12,344 nt of DNA, from NCBI GenBank assembly GCA_002314435.1, contig DCFV01000165.1, positions 1-12,344 of the forward strand, read 5' to 3'. Every line of letters starts with the position of its first letter. The stretch's first letter is position 1. Below the pieces are notes generated by a model. That model saw only the letters and a list, made by a program, of their open reading frames with translations, searched no databases and was not told the DNA's origin. Source of the DNA: Acidobacteriaceae bacterium UBA1795. Its GTDB lineage: Bacteria > Acidobacteriota > Terriglobia > Terriglobales > Acidobacteriaceae. A program made the translations under genes and the position numbers. Positions 5,672-12,344 of the stretch are shown here, piece by piece.

Positions 5672-6556
5672 ATGTACAGGATTCTCGAAGCACGGACTGT
5701 CGGGCAAAACATCAAGCAGTTCGTGATTGAAGCGCCCCGCATTGCACGCAAGCAGCGCCCAGGGCAGTTCGTCATTCTCCGCCTGCATGAGAAAGGCGAA
5801 CGCATTCCCCTCACTATCAAAGGTTCTGACCCCGCCGCCGGCACCGTCACCATCGCCGTTCAGGCTGTGGGGAAAACTACGACCCTGCTCAACTCGCTTG
5901 AAGCCGGCGACTTCATCCTGGACATCGTCGGCCCGCTGGGCCGCCCCTCGGAGATCGAGAACTACGGCACCGCCATGATCCTCGCTGGCAGCGTCGGTAC
6001 CGCCATGGCCCTGCCCACCGCCCGGGCCCTCAAGCAGGCCGGAAACCACGTGATCTTTGTCGAAGGCGCGCGCAGTAAAGACATGGTCGTCTTTGAAGAC
6101 GAAGTCCGCGACGCCAGCAGCGAAGCCTTCATACTTACCGACGACGGCAGCTATGGCGAACACGGCCTGGTCACCAAAAAGCTCAACGAAATGATCGACG
6201 CTGGCCACGCACCTGACTTCGTACTCGCCGTCGGTCCCGTGCCCATGATGCGCGCCGTCGCACGCATCACCGCGCCGCTCGGCATCAAGACCATGGTCAG
6301 CCTTAACTCCATCATGGTCGATGGCACCGGCATGTGTGGCGGCTGCCGCGTGCTGATCGGTGCCGAAAGCCAGTTCGCCTGCGTCGACGGCCCCGAATTT
6401 GACGCTTCCAAGGTCAACTTCGAAGTCCTCATGCAGCGCAACGCAATGTATCGCGACAAGGAGTGCGCTTCGCTCGAGCAGTTCAAAGCGCGTCAAGCAG
6501 AAGAGGTAGCCCGCATACGGGCCGAAGTGGCGGCCGGGGAGAAGCACTATGTCTGA
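5672..6556 (+). CDS. nfnA: NADH-dependent ferredoxin:NADP+ oxidoreductase, FAD/[2Fe-2S] subunit
   Basis: This 294-residue protein is the small subunit of NfnAB (also called SudB or FNR-like subunit), which couples NADH, NADPH and ferredoxin by flavin-based electron bifurcation. The FAD-binding RIPLTI motif is at 44-49, in the flavodoxin reductase-like barrel. The nucleotide-binding segment AGSVGTAMALPTARAL is at 105-120. The iron-sulfur motif DGTGMCGGCRV...FACVDG supplies Cys222, Cys225 and Cys237, and Asp217 sits where NfnA uses an Asp as the fourth [2Fe-2S] ligand. The ATG at 5672 has GGAG 9 bases upstream. It overlaps nfnB by 8 bases, so the two are translationally coupled. The family also contains PyrK and sulfide dehydrogenase subunits; the neighbouring GltD-like subunit favours NfnA. 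Direction of electron flow in this organism is unknown. Confidence 0.88.
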   Translation: MYRILEARTVGQNIKQFVIEAPRIARKQRPGQFVILRLHEKGERIPLTIKGSDPAAGTVTIAVQAVGKTTTLLNSLEAGDFILDIVGPLGRPSEIENYGTAMILAGSVGTAMALPTARALKQAGNHVIFVEGARSKDMVVFEDEVRDASSEAFILTDDGSYGEHGLVTKKLNEMIDAGHAPDFVLAVGPVPMMRAVARITAPLGIKTMVSLNSIMVDGTGMCGGCRVLIGAESQFACVDGPEFDASKVNFEVLMQRNAMYRDKECASLEQFKARQAEEVARIRAEVAAGEKHYV

Positions 6557-8009
6557 GCAGAACACCCTGCCACTCAAGGAACGGATGAAGATAGCTCGCG
6601 TGCACATGCCGGAGTCGGAGCCGGAAGTGCGTGCGCGTTGCTTCAACGAAGTCAACTTGGGACTTGGCTCCGATCAGGCCCTCATCGAGTCCAGCCGCTG
6701 CATCTCGTGCATGAAGCCCGGCTGCGAGATCAAGTGCCCAGTCGGCGTCAAAATCCACTCCGTCATCGAACTCATCTACGCCGGAGACTTCCTTGCCGCC
6801 GCAGCCAAGATGCGCGAAGATAACGCCCTGCCCGCCATCACCGGACGCGTCTGCCCGCAGGAGAACCAATGCGAAGGCGGCTGTGTCCTCGGCAAGAAGG
6901 GCGAAGCCGTCGCCATCGGCAACCTCGAGCGCTTTATCGCCGACTACGAACGCACCAGCGGCCAACTTGGCCTGCCCACCATCGCACCGCCCACCGGCAA
7001 GAGAGTGGCCATTGTCGGCAGCGGCCCTGCGGGCCTCTCCGCCGCAGGCGACCTCATTCAGAAAGGCCACCGGGTCCGCGTTCTCGAGGCGCTGCATGAA
7101 CTCGGCGGCGTGCTCGTCTACGGCATCCCCGAGTTTCGCCTGCCCAAGTCCATCGTCAAAGGCGAGATCGAGAACCTCCGCCGCATGGGTGTTGAATTCG
7201 AAACCAACGTCGTCGTCGGCAAGAGCGTCACCATCGACGAACTCATGCACGAAGAGGGCTTCGACGCCGTCTTTGTTGCCACAGGCGCCGGCCTGCCGCA
7301 GTTCCTCCACATTCCCGGCGAGCACCTGAATGGCGTTTACTCCGCCAACGAGTTCCTCACCCGCACCAACCTCATGCGCGCCTACCAGTTTCCCGAGTAC
7401 GACGAGCCCATCTACGATTGCCGCGACCGCAACGTAATCGTGGTCGGCGGCGGCAACACTGCCATGGACGCTGTCCGCACCGCCCGCCGCCTGGGCGCGC
7501 GCACCGCGACACTCGTCTATCGCCGCTCGCAGGCCGAAATGCCCGCCCGCGTCGAGGAAGTGAAGCACGCCCGCGACGAAGGCATTGAGTTCTGCGTGCT
7601 CACCAACCCCGTCGAGTTCGTAGGCGACAACACAGGCCGCCTCACCGGCGCACGCTGTGTCCGCATGGAACTTGGCGAGCCCGATGAGAGTGGTCGCCGC
7701 CGTCCGGTCGTCATCCCTGGCTCGGAGTTCCTGCTTCCCGCCGACGTGGTTATCATCGGCCTGGGCACCACGGCCAACCCGCTCATCCAGAGCACCACGC
7801 CGGACCTGAAGACAAATGCCCGCAACTACATCGTTGCGGAGCCCGGCACTGGCCGCACCTCCAAGCGCGGCGTCTTTGCCGGCGGGGACATCGTCACAGG
7901 CGGCGCAACAGTCATCCTGGCCATGGGCGCCGGCCGCAAAGCTGCCGCGTCCATCCACGACTACCTCACCACCGGCGTCTGGGAAGCAGCAGCACCCGCT
8001 GCCGTCTGA
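6549..8009 (+). CDS. nfnB: NADH-dependent ferredoxin:NADP+ oxidoreductase, large FAD/[4Fe-4S] subunit (GltD-like)
   Basis: This 486-residue protein belongs to the GltD/NfnB flavoprotein family and would hold the NADPH site and the bifurcating FAD. The N-terminal iron-sulfur domain has CISCMKPGCEIKCPVG (Cys51, 54, 59, 63) and GRVCPQENQCEGGCV (Cys102, 108, 112), consistent with two [4Fe-4S] clusters. The FAD-binding VAIVGSGPAGLSAAGDL starts near 153. The NADPH-binding VVGGGNTAMDAVRTARRLGA starts at 299, with YRRSQAEMPAR at 324-334. A second FAD motif, GVFAGGDIVTGGATVILAMG, is near the C-terminus. In isolation this protein might be called a glutamate synthase small subunit, but no gltB is present and nfnA is directly upstream with an 8-base overlap. 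A strong hairpin ends the unit 18 bases after the stop. Confidence 0.9.
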   Translation: MSEQNTLPLKERMKIARVHMPESEPEVRARCFNEVNLGLGSDQALIESSRCISCMKPGCEIKCPVGVKIHSVIELIYAGDFLAAAAKMREDNALPAITGRVCPQENQCEGGCVLGKKGEAVAIGNLERFIADYERTSGQLGLPTIAPPTGKRVAIVGSGPAGLSAAGDLIQKGHRVRVLEALHELGGVLVYGIPEFRLPKSIVKGEIENLRRMGVEFETNVVVGKSVTIDELMHEEGFDAVFVATGAGLPQFLHIPGEHLNGVYSANEFLTRTNLMRAYQFPEYDEPIYDCRDRNVIVVGGGNTAMDAVRTARRLGARTATLVYRRSQAEMPARVEEVKHARDEGIEFCVLTNPVEFVGDNTGRLTGARCVRMELGEPDESGRRRPVVIPGSEFLLPADVVIIGLGTTANPLIQSTTPDLKTNARNYIVAEPGTGRTSKRGVFAGGDIVTGGATVILAMGAGRKAAASIHDYLTTGVWEAAAPAAV

Positions 8010-8027
8010 ACCTTCATGACGCAAAAC

Positions 8028-8055
8028 AAAAGGCGCGGCCAAAGCCGCGCCTTTT
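8028..8055. terminator. bidirectional Rho-independent terminator between nfnB and the TonB gene
   Basis: A perfect 12-bp stem (AAAAGGCGCGGC at 8028-8039 with GCCGCGCCTTTT at 8044-8055) encloses a CAAA loop. The arms end in TTTT on both strands, so it can stop nfnB (plus) and the converging TonB-family gene (minus, stop at 8072). Confidence 0.9.
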
Positions 8056-8071
8056 CTGCATCCGACAAAGC

Positions 8072-9088
8072 TTAGTACAGCCTGAAGTTCACCTCGACGT
8101 TGATGCGCACCGGCACCGCCATCGAGCCCTTCATCGCCGGCTTGAACTTGTACTTCCGCACTGCTTCCAGCGCCTTCTCGTCAAGGCCCATGCCCAGCGT
8201 GCGCACTACGCGCGGTTCCTGCGGGTTGCCATGCGCATCCACAATCACTGAAATCACGCAGATGCCCTGGTACTTGGCGCGCCGAGCCTCGTCGCTGAAC
8301 TCAGCCTCAGGCGTAAAGATCGGCACCGGGGCCGAAACACCGCCGCCTATCGCGTACAGTCCGCCGCCAGCGTTGCCACCATAGCCGGGCCCGTATCCAT
8401 TTCCTGTGCCAGAGCCGATACCGCCGCCATAGCCTGTGCCCATTCCGGCTCCGCCGCCCTGTCCGTTCGAGGCCAGCGTCACGTTTGCGGACTTGGTCAC
8501 ACCAAAATTCGGCAGATTCGGGTTATCCGGCAGCTGAATATTCGGCTGCACGTTGATCGCCGCCGGAACCGCGAGCTTTGGATGATCCAGCACGGGCACC
8601 ATCGGTGGCGTCAGCGGGTCCTTCATCCGCGGAGGCAGTTTGCCTTTGATCGGGTCCACAATGTCATGCGAACCGCCGCCGCCGCCGCCGCCCGCCGCTG
8701 TCGCAGCATTCGGCGCCTTCAGCTCGAAGTTCCCCACATCGATATTGGTGGACGTGACCGCCGGCTTCACCATCTTCACCACCGTCTTGATGCCCAGCCA
8801 GATGGCGAACAGCACGATGAGGATGTTGATCGTGGTGGAGATGCCTACCGCCCACGGGTTGGTCTTCACCGCCATGCGGTCCGGCACCGGGATCGGTGTT
8901 GAGGTCAGTTCGAGCGGTGGGAGTTTAACGGGGAAGAATACGTCGCGCACGCTCTCGTAGAGCGTCCGCCACACAGGCGGCTCTTCGAAGGCCCTGCCCA
9001 GAAAAGCATCGAGTTCGTGCCCTGCTGGCAGCGCCGCGGCTGCTGCTTCGTTGTCCGCCGAAGTTTGCATCAGAAAATCATTTGCCAT
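8072..9088 (-). CDS. TonB-family energy transducer with Gly-rich linkers
   Basis: This 338-residue protein, in the form starting at 9088, is anchored in the inner membrane and should transmit proton-motive force to outer-membrane receptors. A cytoplasmic part includes LPPLELTSTPIPVPDRM. One membrane helix follows at 80-103 (VGISTTINILIVLFAIWLGI region). The periplasmic linker has a run of seven Gly at 133-139, Pro-rich stretches, and a Gly/Tyr-rich segment at about 210-243. The C-terminal TonB domain (about 257-338) contains FSDEARRAKYQG, VDAHGNPQEPRVVRTLG, LDEKALEAVRKYKFKPA and ends in VEVNFRLY. No ExbB/ExbD gene is nearby. The start is uncertain: the frame is open to 9259, and an ATG at 9250 follows an AT-rich block. 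The ATG at 9088 is chosen because a promoter-like AAGACA-N18-CATAAT lies upstream of it. Confidence 0.85.
   Translation of the reverse strand: MANDFLMQTSADNEAAAAALPAGHELDAFLGRAFEEPPVWRTLYESVRDVFFPVKLPPLELTSTPIPVPDRMAVKTNPWAVGISTTINILIVLFAIWLGIKTVVKMVKPAVTSTNIDVGNFELKAPNAATAAGGGGGGGSHDIVDPIKGKLPPRMKDPLTPPMVPVLDHPKLAVPAAINVQPNIQLPDNPNLPNFGVTKSANVTLASNGQGGGAGMGTGYGGGIGSGTGNGYGPGYGGNAGGGLYAIGGGVSAPVPIFTPEAEFSDEARRAKYQGICVISVIVDAHGNPQEPRVVRTLGMGLDEKALEAVRKYKFKPAMKGSMAVPVRINVEVNFRLY
8673..8690. repeat. six tandem CCG triplets coding a poly-Gly run
   Basis: Six consecutive CCG units (plus strand) lie inside the TonB-family gene and encode part of the seven-Gly run. A change in unit number would add or remove Gly without shifting the frame. 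Confidence 0.85.
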
Positions 9089-9358
9089 GTCTGCCGCCGG
9101 CTCAATTGCCCGCGAGTGCCCCGCCGGGGCGCGGTCCAATTTCAGGACCGTAAGTTCATTATGCTTGACGCCGGGCGTGCTTGTCTTGCGCTCGTCCCGG
9201 CCTGTTCCTTCGCCGTTACTCTCCAGCCTCTCATATTCCGCGGAGCGCATAGTTCCCATAAATAATAGACGCGTCCGCCGCCGTCAGGTTACCGGCATTT
9301 TTTGCGCGAACAATTTACACTGGAGGTTGACATATCTCGTTTGATGCCAGGAGTGACA
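9089..9358. other. divergent intergenic region between the TonB-family gene and ileS
   Basis: This holds the regulatory sequences of both genes if the 9088 and 9359 starts are right. An AT-rich island at 9251-9268 (ATAAATAATAG core) stands out from the GC-rich surroundings and is a likely promoter core, orientation uncertain. The ileS side also has TACACT at 9316-9321 and TTGACA at 9327-9332, but these do not form a properly spaced pair. I see no tRNA-like T-box leader. Confidence 0.45.
9158..9187 (-). promoter_or_regulatory. candidate promoter of the TonB-family gene
   Basis: On the minus strand AAGACA (4 of 6 to TTGACA) and CATAAT (5 of 6 to TATAAT, at 9163-9158) are separated by 18 bp. 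Transcription would start near 9151, giving a leader of about 60 bases before the ATG at 9088. If the true start is 9250 this site would be inside the gene. Confidence 0.35.
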
Positions 9359-12268
9359 ATGTCTCCAGCGCCGGAGTTGAAGGCGACCTTAACCTTGCCT
9401 CAGACCGCCTTCCCCATGAAGGCCAATCTGCCACAGAATGAACCACTTCGCCTGGCTCGCTGGACCGAACTGCGCCTCTACGAGGAACTGCGCAAGGCCG
9501 GCAAGGGACGTCCCGTCTATCTCCTCCACGACGGCCCCCCCTACGCCAACGGCCCCATTCACCTGGGCCACGCCCTCAACAAGGGTCTCAAGGACTTCGT
9601 CGTTAAGTCCAAGACTATGGCTGGCTTCGATGCCCCCTACGTCCCCGGATTCGACTGCCACGGCCTGCCGATCGAGATCAAGGTGGACGAGCAACTCGGC
9701 CGCAAAAAGCTCGAAATGCCCGCTCCTGCCGTGCTGGATGCCTGCCGCGCCTACGCGCAGAAATACATCGACCTGCAAAGCTCCCAGTTTCAGCGCATCG
9801 GCTGCTTCGGCCGCTGGGACGACCCCTATCGCACCATGGCCCGCGACTATGAGGCGCGTACCTTGGAGGCCTTCTACGGCTTCCTCGAGAAGGACTTCGT
9901 CTACCGCGGCCTCAAGCCCGTCTACTGGTGCATCCACGACCGCACCGCCCTGGCCGAAGCCGAAGTCGAGTACGATCAGCACACTTCGACCGCCATCTAC
10001 GTGCGCTATCCGCTCACGTCCGCGCCAGAGGCAGTCGCGCCCGAACTCGCCGGCCGAGAAGTCTACACCGTCATCTGGACCACAACGCCCTGGACCATCC
10101 CCGCGTCCATGGCCGTGGCCTTTCATCCCGACTTCGAGTACGTGGCGCTCGCTGCCAGCGGCGATCCAAAGGCCGCCAACGCCGCCAACGACCCTGTCTA
10201 CATCGTGGCCGCTGAGCTGGCGCCAGCCGTCGCTGCGGCTTGCAAGCTGGGCACCACTTCAGAACTGGCCCGCTTCAAGGGAAGTTCCCTCGAGAACATC
10301 ACCTTCAAGCACCCGTTCCTCGAGCGCAGCATCCTCGGCGTGCTCGCCACCTACGTCACTGCCGACACCGGCACGGGCGCGGTCCACACCGCTCCTTCTC
10401 ATGGCGCGGACGACTTCTACACCGGCCAGCGCTATGGCCTCGACCAGACCTGCCGTGTCGACTCCGCCGGCTACCTGCACGTGGACGAGTCCGCTTGGCC
10501 GCTGGCCTCGCCGCCGCCGTTCGAAGGCAAGAAGGTGTGGGCCGCCAATCCCATCATCCTCGCCATGCTCGAAGAGCGCCGTGCGCTGCTCAGCGCGTCT
10601 GACCTTGAGCACTCGTATCCTCACTGCTGGCGCTGCCACAACCCCGTCATCTTCCGCGCCACCGAGCAGTGGTTCATATCGCTCGACACGAAGATCGAGG
10701 CGCCGCAAGGTGAAAAAACCTTCCGTCAGCACACCATTGACGAAATAGATAAGGTCGTCTGGGATCCAGCGTGGGGCAAAGAACGTATCACCAACATGAT
10801 TGCCACACGTCCAGATTGGTGCATCAGCCGCCAGCGCATCTGGGGCGTGCCCATCGCCGTCTTCCTCTGCGAAGGTTGCGACAAGCCCATCATCGACCCG
10901 GCGCTCAACCGCAAGGTCATTGACCTGTTTGAGCGCAAGGGCGCCGAAGCCTGGCACACCACAGACGTCTCTGCCCTGCTGCACTCCGGCGCCAAGTGCG
11001 CACACTGCGGCGGCACGGCCTTCCGCAAAGAGACTGACATTCTCGACGTGTGGTTTGACTCCGGCACCAGTTGGTTCGCCGTTGCCGAGTCTGATCGCGA
11101 TCTCAAGGACGCCTACAAGTCGTTCCAGAACAACGAGGGCGCAAAGGTTCTCTATCTCGAAGGGGGCGACCAGCACCGCGGCTGGTTCCACTCGTCCCTT
11201 TTGACCTCCGTCGCACTGCGCGGCCGCGCACCCTACTCACACGTGGCCACCGCCGGCTGGACCCTCGATGAGCAAGGCCGCGCCATGTCGAAATCCCTCG
11301 GCAACGGCGTCGATCCCGTCGATATCGCCGAGCGCCTCGGCGGCGAGATCGTCCGCCTCTGGGTTGCCTCCGTTGACTTCCGCGAAGACATGGCCGCCAG
11401 CGAGAACCTGATGCAGCGCTGCGCCGAGCTCTATCGCAAGCTCCGCAACACGTTCCGCTTCCTGCTCGGCAATCTCAAGGGCTTCGACCCCGTGCGCGAC
11501 CGCGTGCCTGAAACGGATTTGCTGCCGCTCGATCGCTACATGCTGGCCCGCACGCGCGAACTCGCCGAAAAGATCCTCGGCTTCTACGAGGCGTTTGAGT
11601 TCCACCGTGTCTACCAGGCCGTGAACGAATTTGCCATTGTGGACCTGAGCTCCTTCTATCTCGACGTGCTCAAGGACCGCATGTACACGTTCGCGCCGTC
11701 GAACCCCGCACGCCGCTCCGCTCAGACTGTGCTCTGGCAGATTGCTGAAGCGCTCGTCCGCCTCGTAGCGCCCATCCTCAGCTTCACCGCCGATGAAGTC
11801 TGGGAATATCTACCCAAGGTCGAAGGTCGCGAAGCCAGCGTGCATCTTGCGCTGTTCCCCAAGCCCGAGGAGATCTACAGCGAGAACCCAGCGCAGTTGA
11901 TCGAAGAGTGGAAGCAACTCTTCGCCATCCGCGACGAAGCGCTGCGCGTACTCGAAGAAGCCCGCCAGGCCAAGCGCATCGGCAAGGGCCTCGAAGCTGA
12001 GGTCGAGATCGTTGCCGCGGGGGAGCAACTCGCTCTGCTGCGCAAACACGCCGCCGGCCTGAAGGAGATTCTCAACGTCTCCGCCGTCAAGGTAGTCGAG
12101 GGGCCCTCGTTCACCGTCGAGACGCTCCCTGCCAGCGGCCACAAGTGCGCCCGCTGTTGGAACTTCATGCCCGAGGTGGCCGACTACGGCACATGGAAGA
12201 ACGTGTGCACACGCTGCCACACTGCGCTGAAGGACATGGGTGTCACCCCGCCGGAGGCTGCACAGTGA
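9359..12268 (+). CDS. ileS: isoleucyl-tRNA synthetase
   Basis: IleRS charges tRNA-Ile with isoleucine and hydrolyses mischarged valyl-tRNA. The 969-residue protein begins MSPAPELKATLTLPQTAFPMKANL. The class I HIGH motif is HLGH at 68-71. The CP1 editing domain has WTTTPWTIPA from Trp240 and HTAPSHGADDF from His343 (Asp351/352). The catalytic core contains CISRQRIWGVPI and DILDVWFDSG; just before the latter two CxxC pairs (CEGC and CAHC) suggest a small zinc-binding insert. The second signature is AMSKS (642-646) instead of KMSKS. The C-terminus has the zinc finger CARCWN...CTRC. The ATG at 9359 is preferred to an upstream in-frame start at 9302, because AGGAG precedes it by about 6 bases and the protein then starts like other IleRS. 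It overlaps lspA by 4 bases. Confidence 0.97.
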   Translation: MSPAPELKATLTLPQTAFPMKANLPQNEPLRLARWTELRLYEELRKAGKGRPVYLLHDGPPYANGPIHLGHALNKGLKDFVVKSKTMAGFDAPYVPGFDCHGLPIEIKVDEQLGRKKLEMPAPAVLDACRAYAQKYIDLQSSQFQRIGCFGRWDDPYRTMARDYEARTLEAFYGFLEKDFVYRGLKPVYWCIHDRTALAEAEVEYDQHTSTAIYVRYPLTSAPEAVAPELAGREVYTVIWTTTPWTIPASMAVAFHPDFEYVALAASGDPKAANAANDPVYIVAAELAPAVAAACKLGTTSELARFKGSSLENITFKHPFLERSILGVLATYVTADTGTGAVHTAPSHGADDFYTGQRYGLDQTCRVDSAGYLHVDESAWPLASPPPFEGKKVWAANPIILAMLEERRALLSASDLEHSYPHCWRCHNPVIFRATEQWFISLDTKIEAPQGEKTFRQHTIDEIDKVVWDPAWGKERITNMIATRPDWCISRQRIWGVPIAVFLCEGCDKPIIDPALNRKVIDLFERKGAEAWHTTDVSALLHSGAKCAHCGGTAFRKETDILDVWFDSGTSWFAVAESDRDLKDAYKSFQNNEGAKVLYLEGGDQHRGWFHSSLLTSVALRGRAPYSHVATAGWTLDEQGRAMSKSLGNGVDPVDIAERLGGEIVRLWVASVDFREDMAASENLMQRCAELYRKLRNTFRFLLGNLKGFDPVRDRVPETDLLPLDRYMLARTRELAEKILGFYEAFEFHRVYQAVNEFAIVDLSSFYLDVLKDRMYTFAPSNPARRSAQTVLWQIAEALVRLVAPILSFTADEVWEYLPKVEGREASVHLALFPKPEEIYSENPAQLIEEWKQLFAIRDEALRVLEEARQAKRIGKGLEAEVEIVAAGEQLALLRKHAAGLKEILNVSAVKVVEGPSFTVETLPASGHKCARCWNFMPEVADYGTWKNVCTRCHTALKDMGVTPPEAAQ

Positions 12269-12344
12269 ACCTTGCCGTTCCGCGCCGTCTTCACTGGCTG
12301 CTGCTGATTTCGGCGGTCGTGGTCTTTCTCGACCGCTTCACCAA
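12265..12344 (+). CDS. lspA: lipoprotein signal peptidase (signal peptidase II), N-terminus only
   Basis: The first 26 codons are present before the window ends. The GTG start at 12265 overlaps the ileS stop (GTGA), with GGAGG 7 bases upstream. The fragment has a short basic start (RRLH), a hydrophobic helix (WLLLISAVVVF) and FLDRFTK, equivalent to the conserved 'LDQxTK' end of the first LspA membrane helix. The catalytic Asp pair lies beyond the window. The ileS-lspA order is widespread in bacteria and supports the call. The enzyme would process prolipoproteins such as the thioredoxin-like lipoprotein at 4497-4988. Confidence 0.85.
   Translation, partial: MNLAVPRRLHWLLLISAVVVFLDRFT

Noticed and set aside
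5508..5726. Possible 72-residue gene between tRNA-Arg and nfnA
   Set aside because: It overlaps the nfnA start, has no Shine-Dalgarno, and its Ser/Pro/Cys composition lacks any pattern of a real protein.
5609..6655. 348-codon open frame on the minus strand opposite nfnA
   Set aside because: nfnA on the plus strand has full cofactor motifs; the opposite frame has biased composition, no motif and no ribosome-binding site.
6549..8009. Annotation as a glutamate synthase small subunit (gltD)
   Set aside because: There is no large glutamate synthase subunit gene, and the overlapping upstream gene encodes the NfnA-type partner.
6483..8042. 519-codon open frame on the minus strand opposite nfnB
   Set aside because: It is the mirror frame of a clear gene in GC-rich DNA. 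Its translation is dominated by Gly, Ala, Asp and Val without recognisable domains, and it would read through the terminator hairpin.
9302..9358. N-terminal extension of IleRS from an in-frame ATG at 9302
   Set aside because: The ATG at 9359 has a good Shine-Dalgarno, and the protein from there starts as IleRS proteins usually do.
9438..10748. 436-codon open frame in another plus-strand frame inside ileS
   Set aside because: The translation is Ser/Pro/Arg/Thr-rich low complexity, typical of a shifted frame of a GC-rich gene, and ileS is complete and intact.
1..12344. Mobile element, phage or CRISPR features
   Set aside because: No transposase, integrase, terminal inverted repeats or regularly spaced repeats were seen. 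The tRNA has no flanking repeat of its 3' end in the window that would mark an integration site.

Overview
The window is GC-rich, densely coding bacterial DNA and most likely comes from an Acidobacteriota genome (Terriglobia-like). The basis is the codon bias, the TonB protein with a conserved-looking segment before its single membrane helix followed by Gly-rich linkers, and the general gene content. This placement is inference, because no 16S rRNA or lineage-specific marker is present. There are eleven complete protein genes, two genes cut by the window edges (an ABC transporter ATPase at the left, lspA at the right) and one tRNA-Arg(ACG). I see no mobile element, CRISPR array or prophage.

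Layout. The left edge holds the ybbA/tesA-type divergent pair: an ABC ATPase (minus, partial) and a secreted SGNH/GDSL esterase (plus, 146-766). A minus-strand block of five genes runs from 4475 down to 791: a membrane-associated family 2 glycosyltransferase, two tandem 6-pyruvoyl-tetrahydropterin synthase/QueD-family paralogs, GTP cyclohydrolase I (folE) and tRNA pseudouridine synthase B (truB). The three pterin genes plausibly work in sequence: FolE makes dihydroneopterin triphosphate from GTP, and the two paralogs would convert it to a tetrahydropterin and/or the queuosine precursor. No queC, queE or sepiapterin reductase gene is nearby, so the end product is open.

Divergently from the glycosyltransferase lies a plus-strand pair: a lipoprotein thioredoxin-like protein (TlpA/ResA type) and an 87-residue protein that looks like an HMA-type ferredoxin-like fold without metal-binding cysteines. 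tRNA-Arg follows, with its own good promoter. After a 236-bp non-coding stretch comes nfnA-nfnB (8-bp overlap), which encode the flavin/iron-sulfur NADH-dependent ferredoxin:NADP+ oxidoreductase. A perfect 12-bp stem-loop separates nfnB from the converging TonB-family gene. The right end holds ileS, which overlaps lspA by 4 bp.

The main non-gene signal concerns initiation. Several start codons (146, 4497, 5030, and on the minus strand 4475) lie only 6-10 bp downstream of a -10-like hexamer and have no clear Shine-Dalgarno sequence. This suggests leaderless or nearly leaderless transcripts. Other genes (folE, the second PTPS, nfnA, ileS, lspA) have ordinary Shine-Dalgarno sites. I did not find a convincing wholly new system; the items most worth following up are the tandem pterin enzymes, the back-to-back -10 elements at 4485-4491 and the small HMA-like protein.
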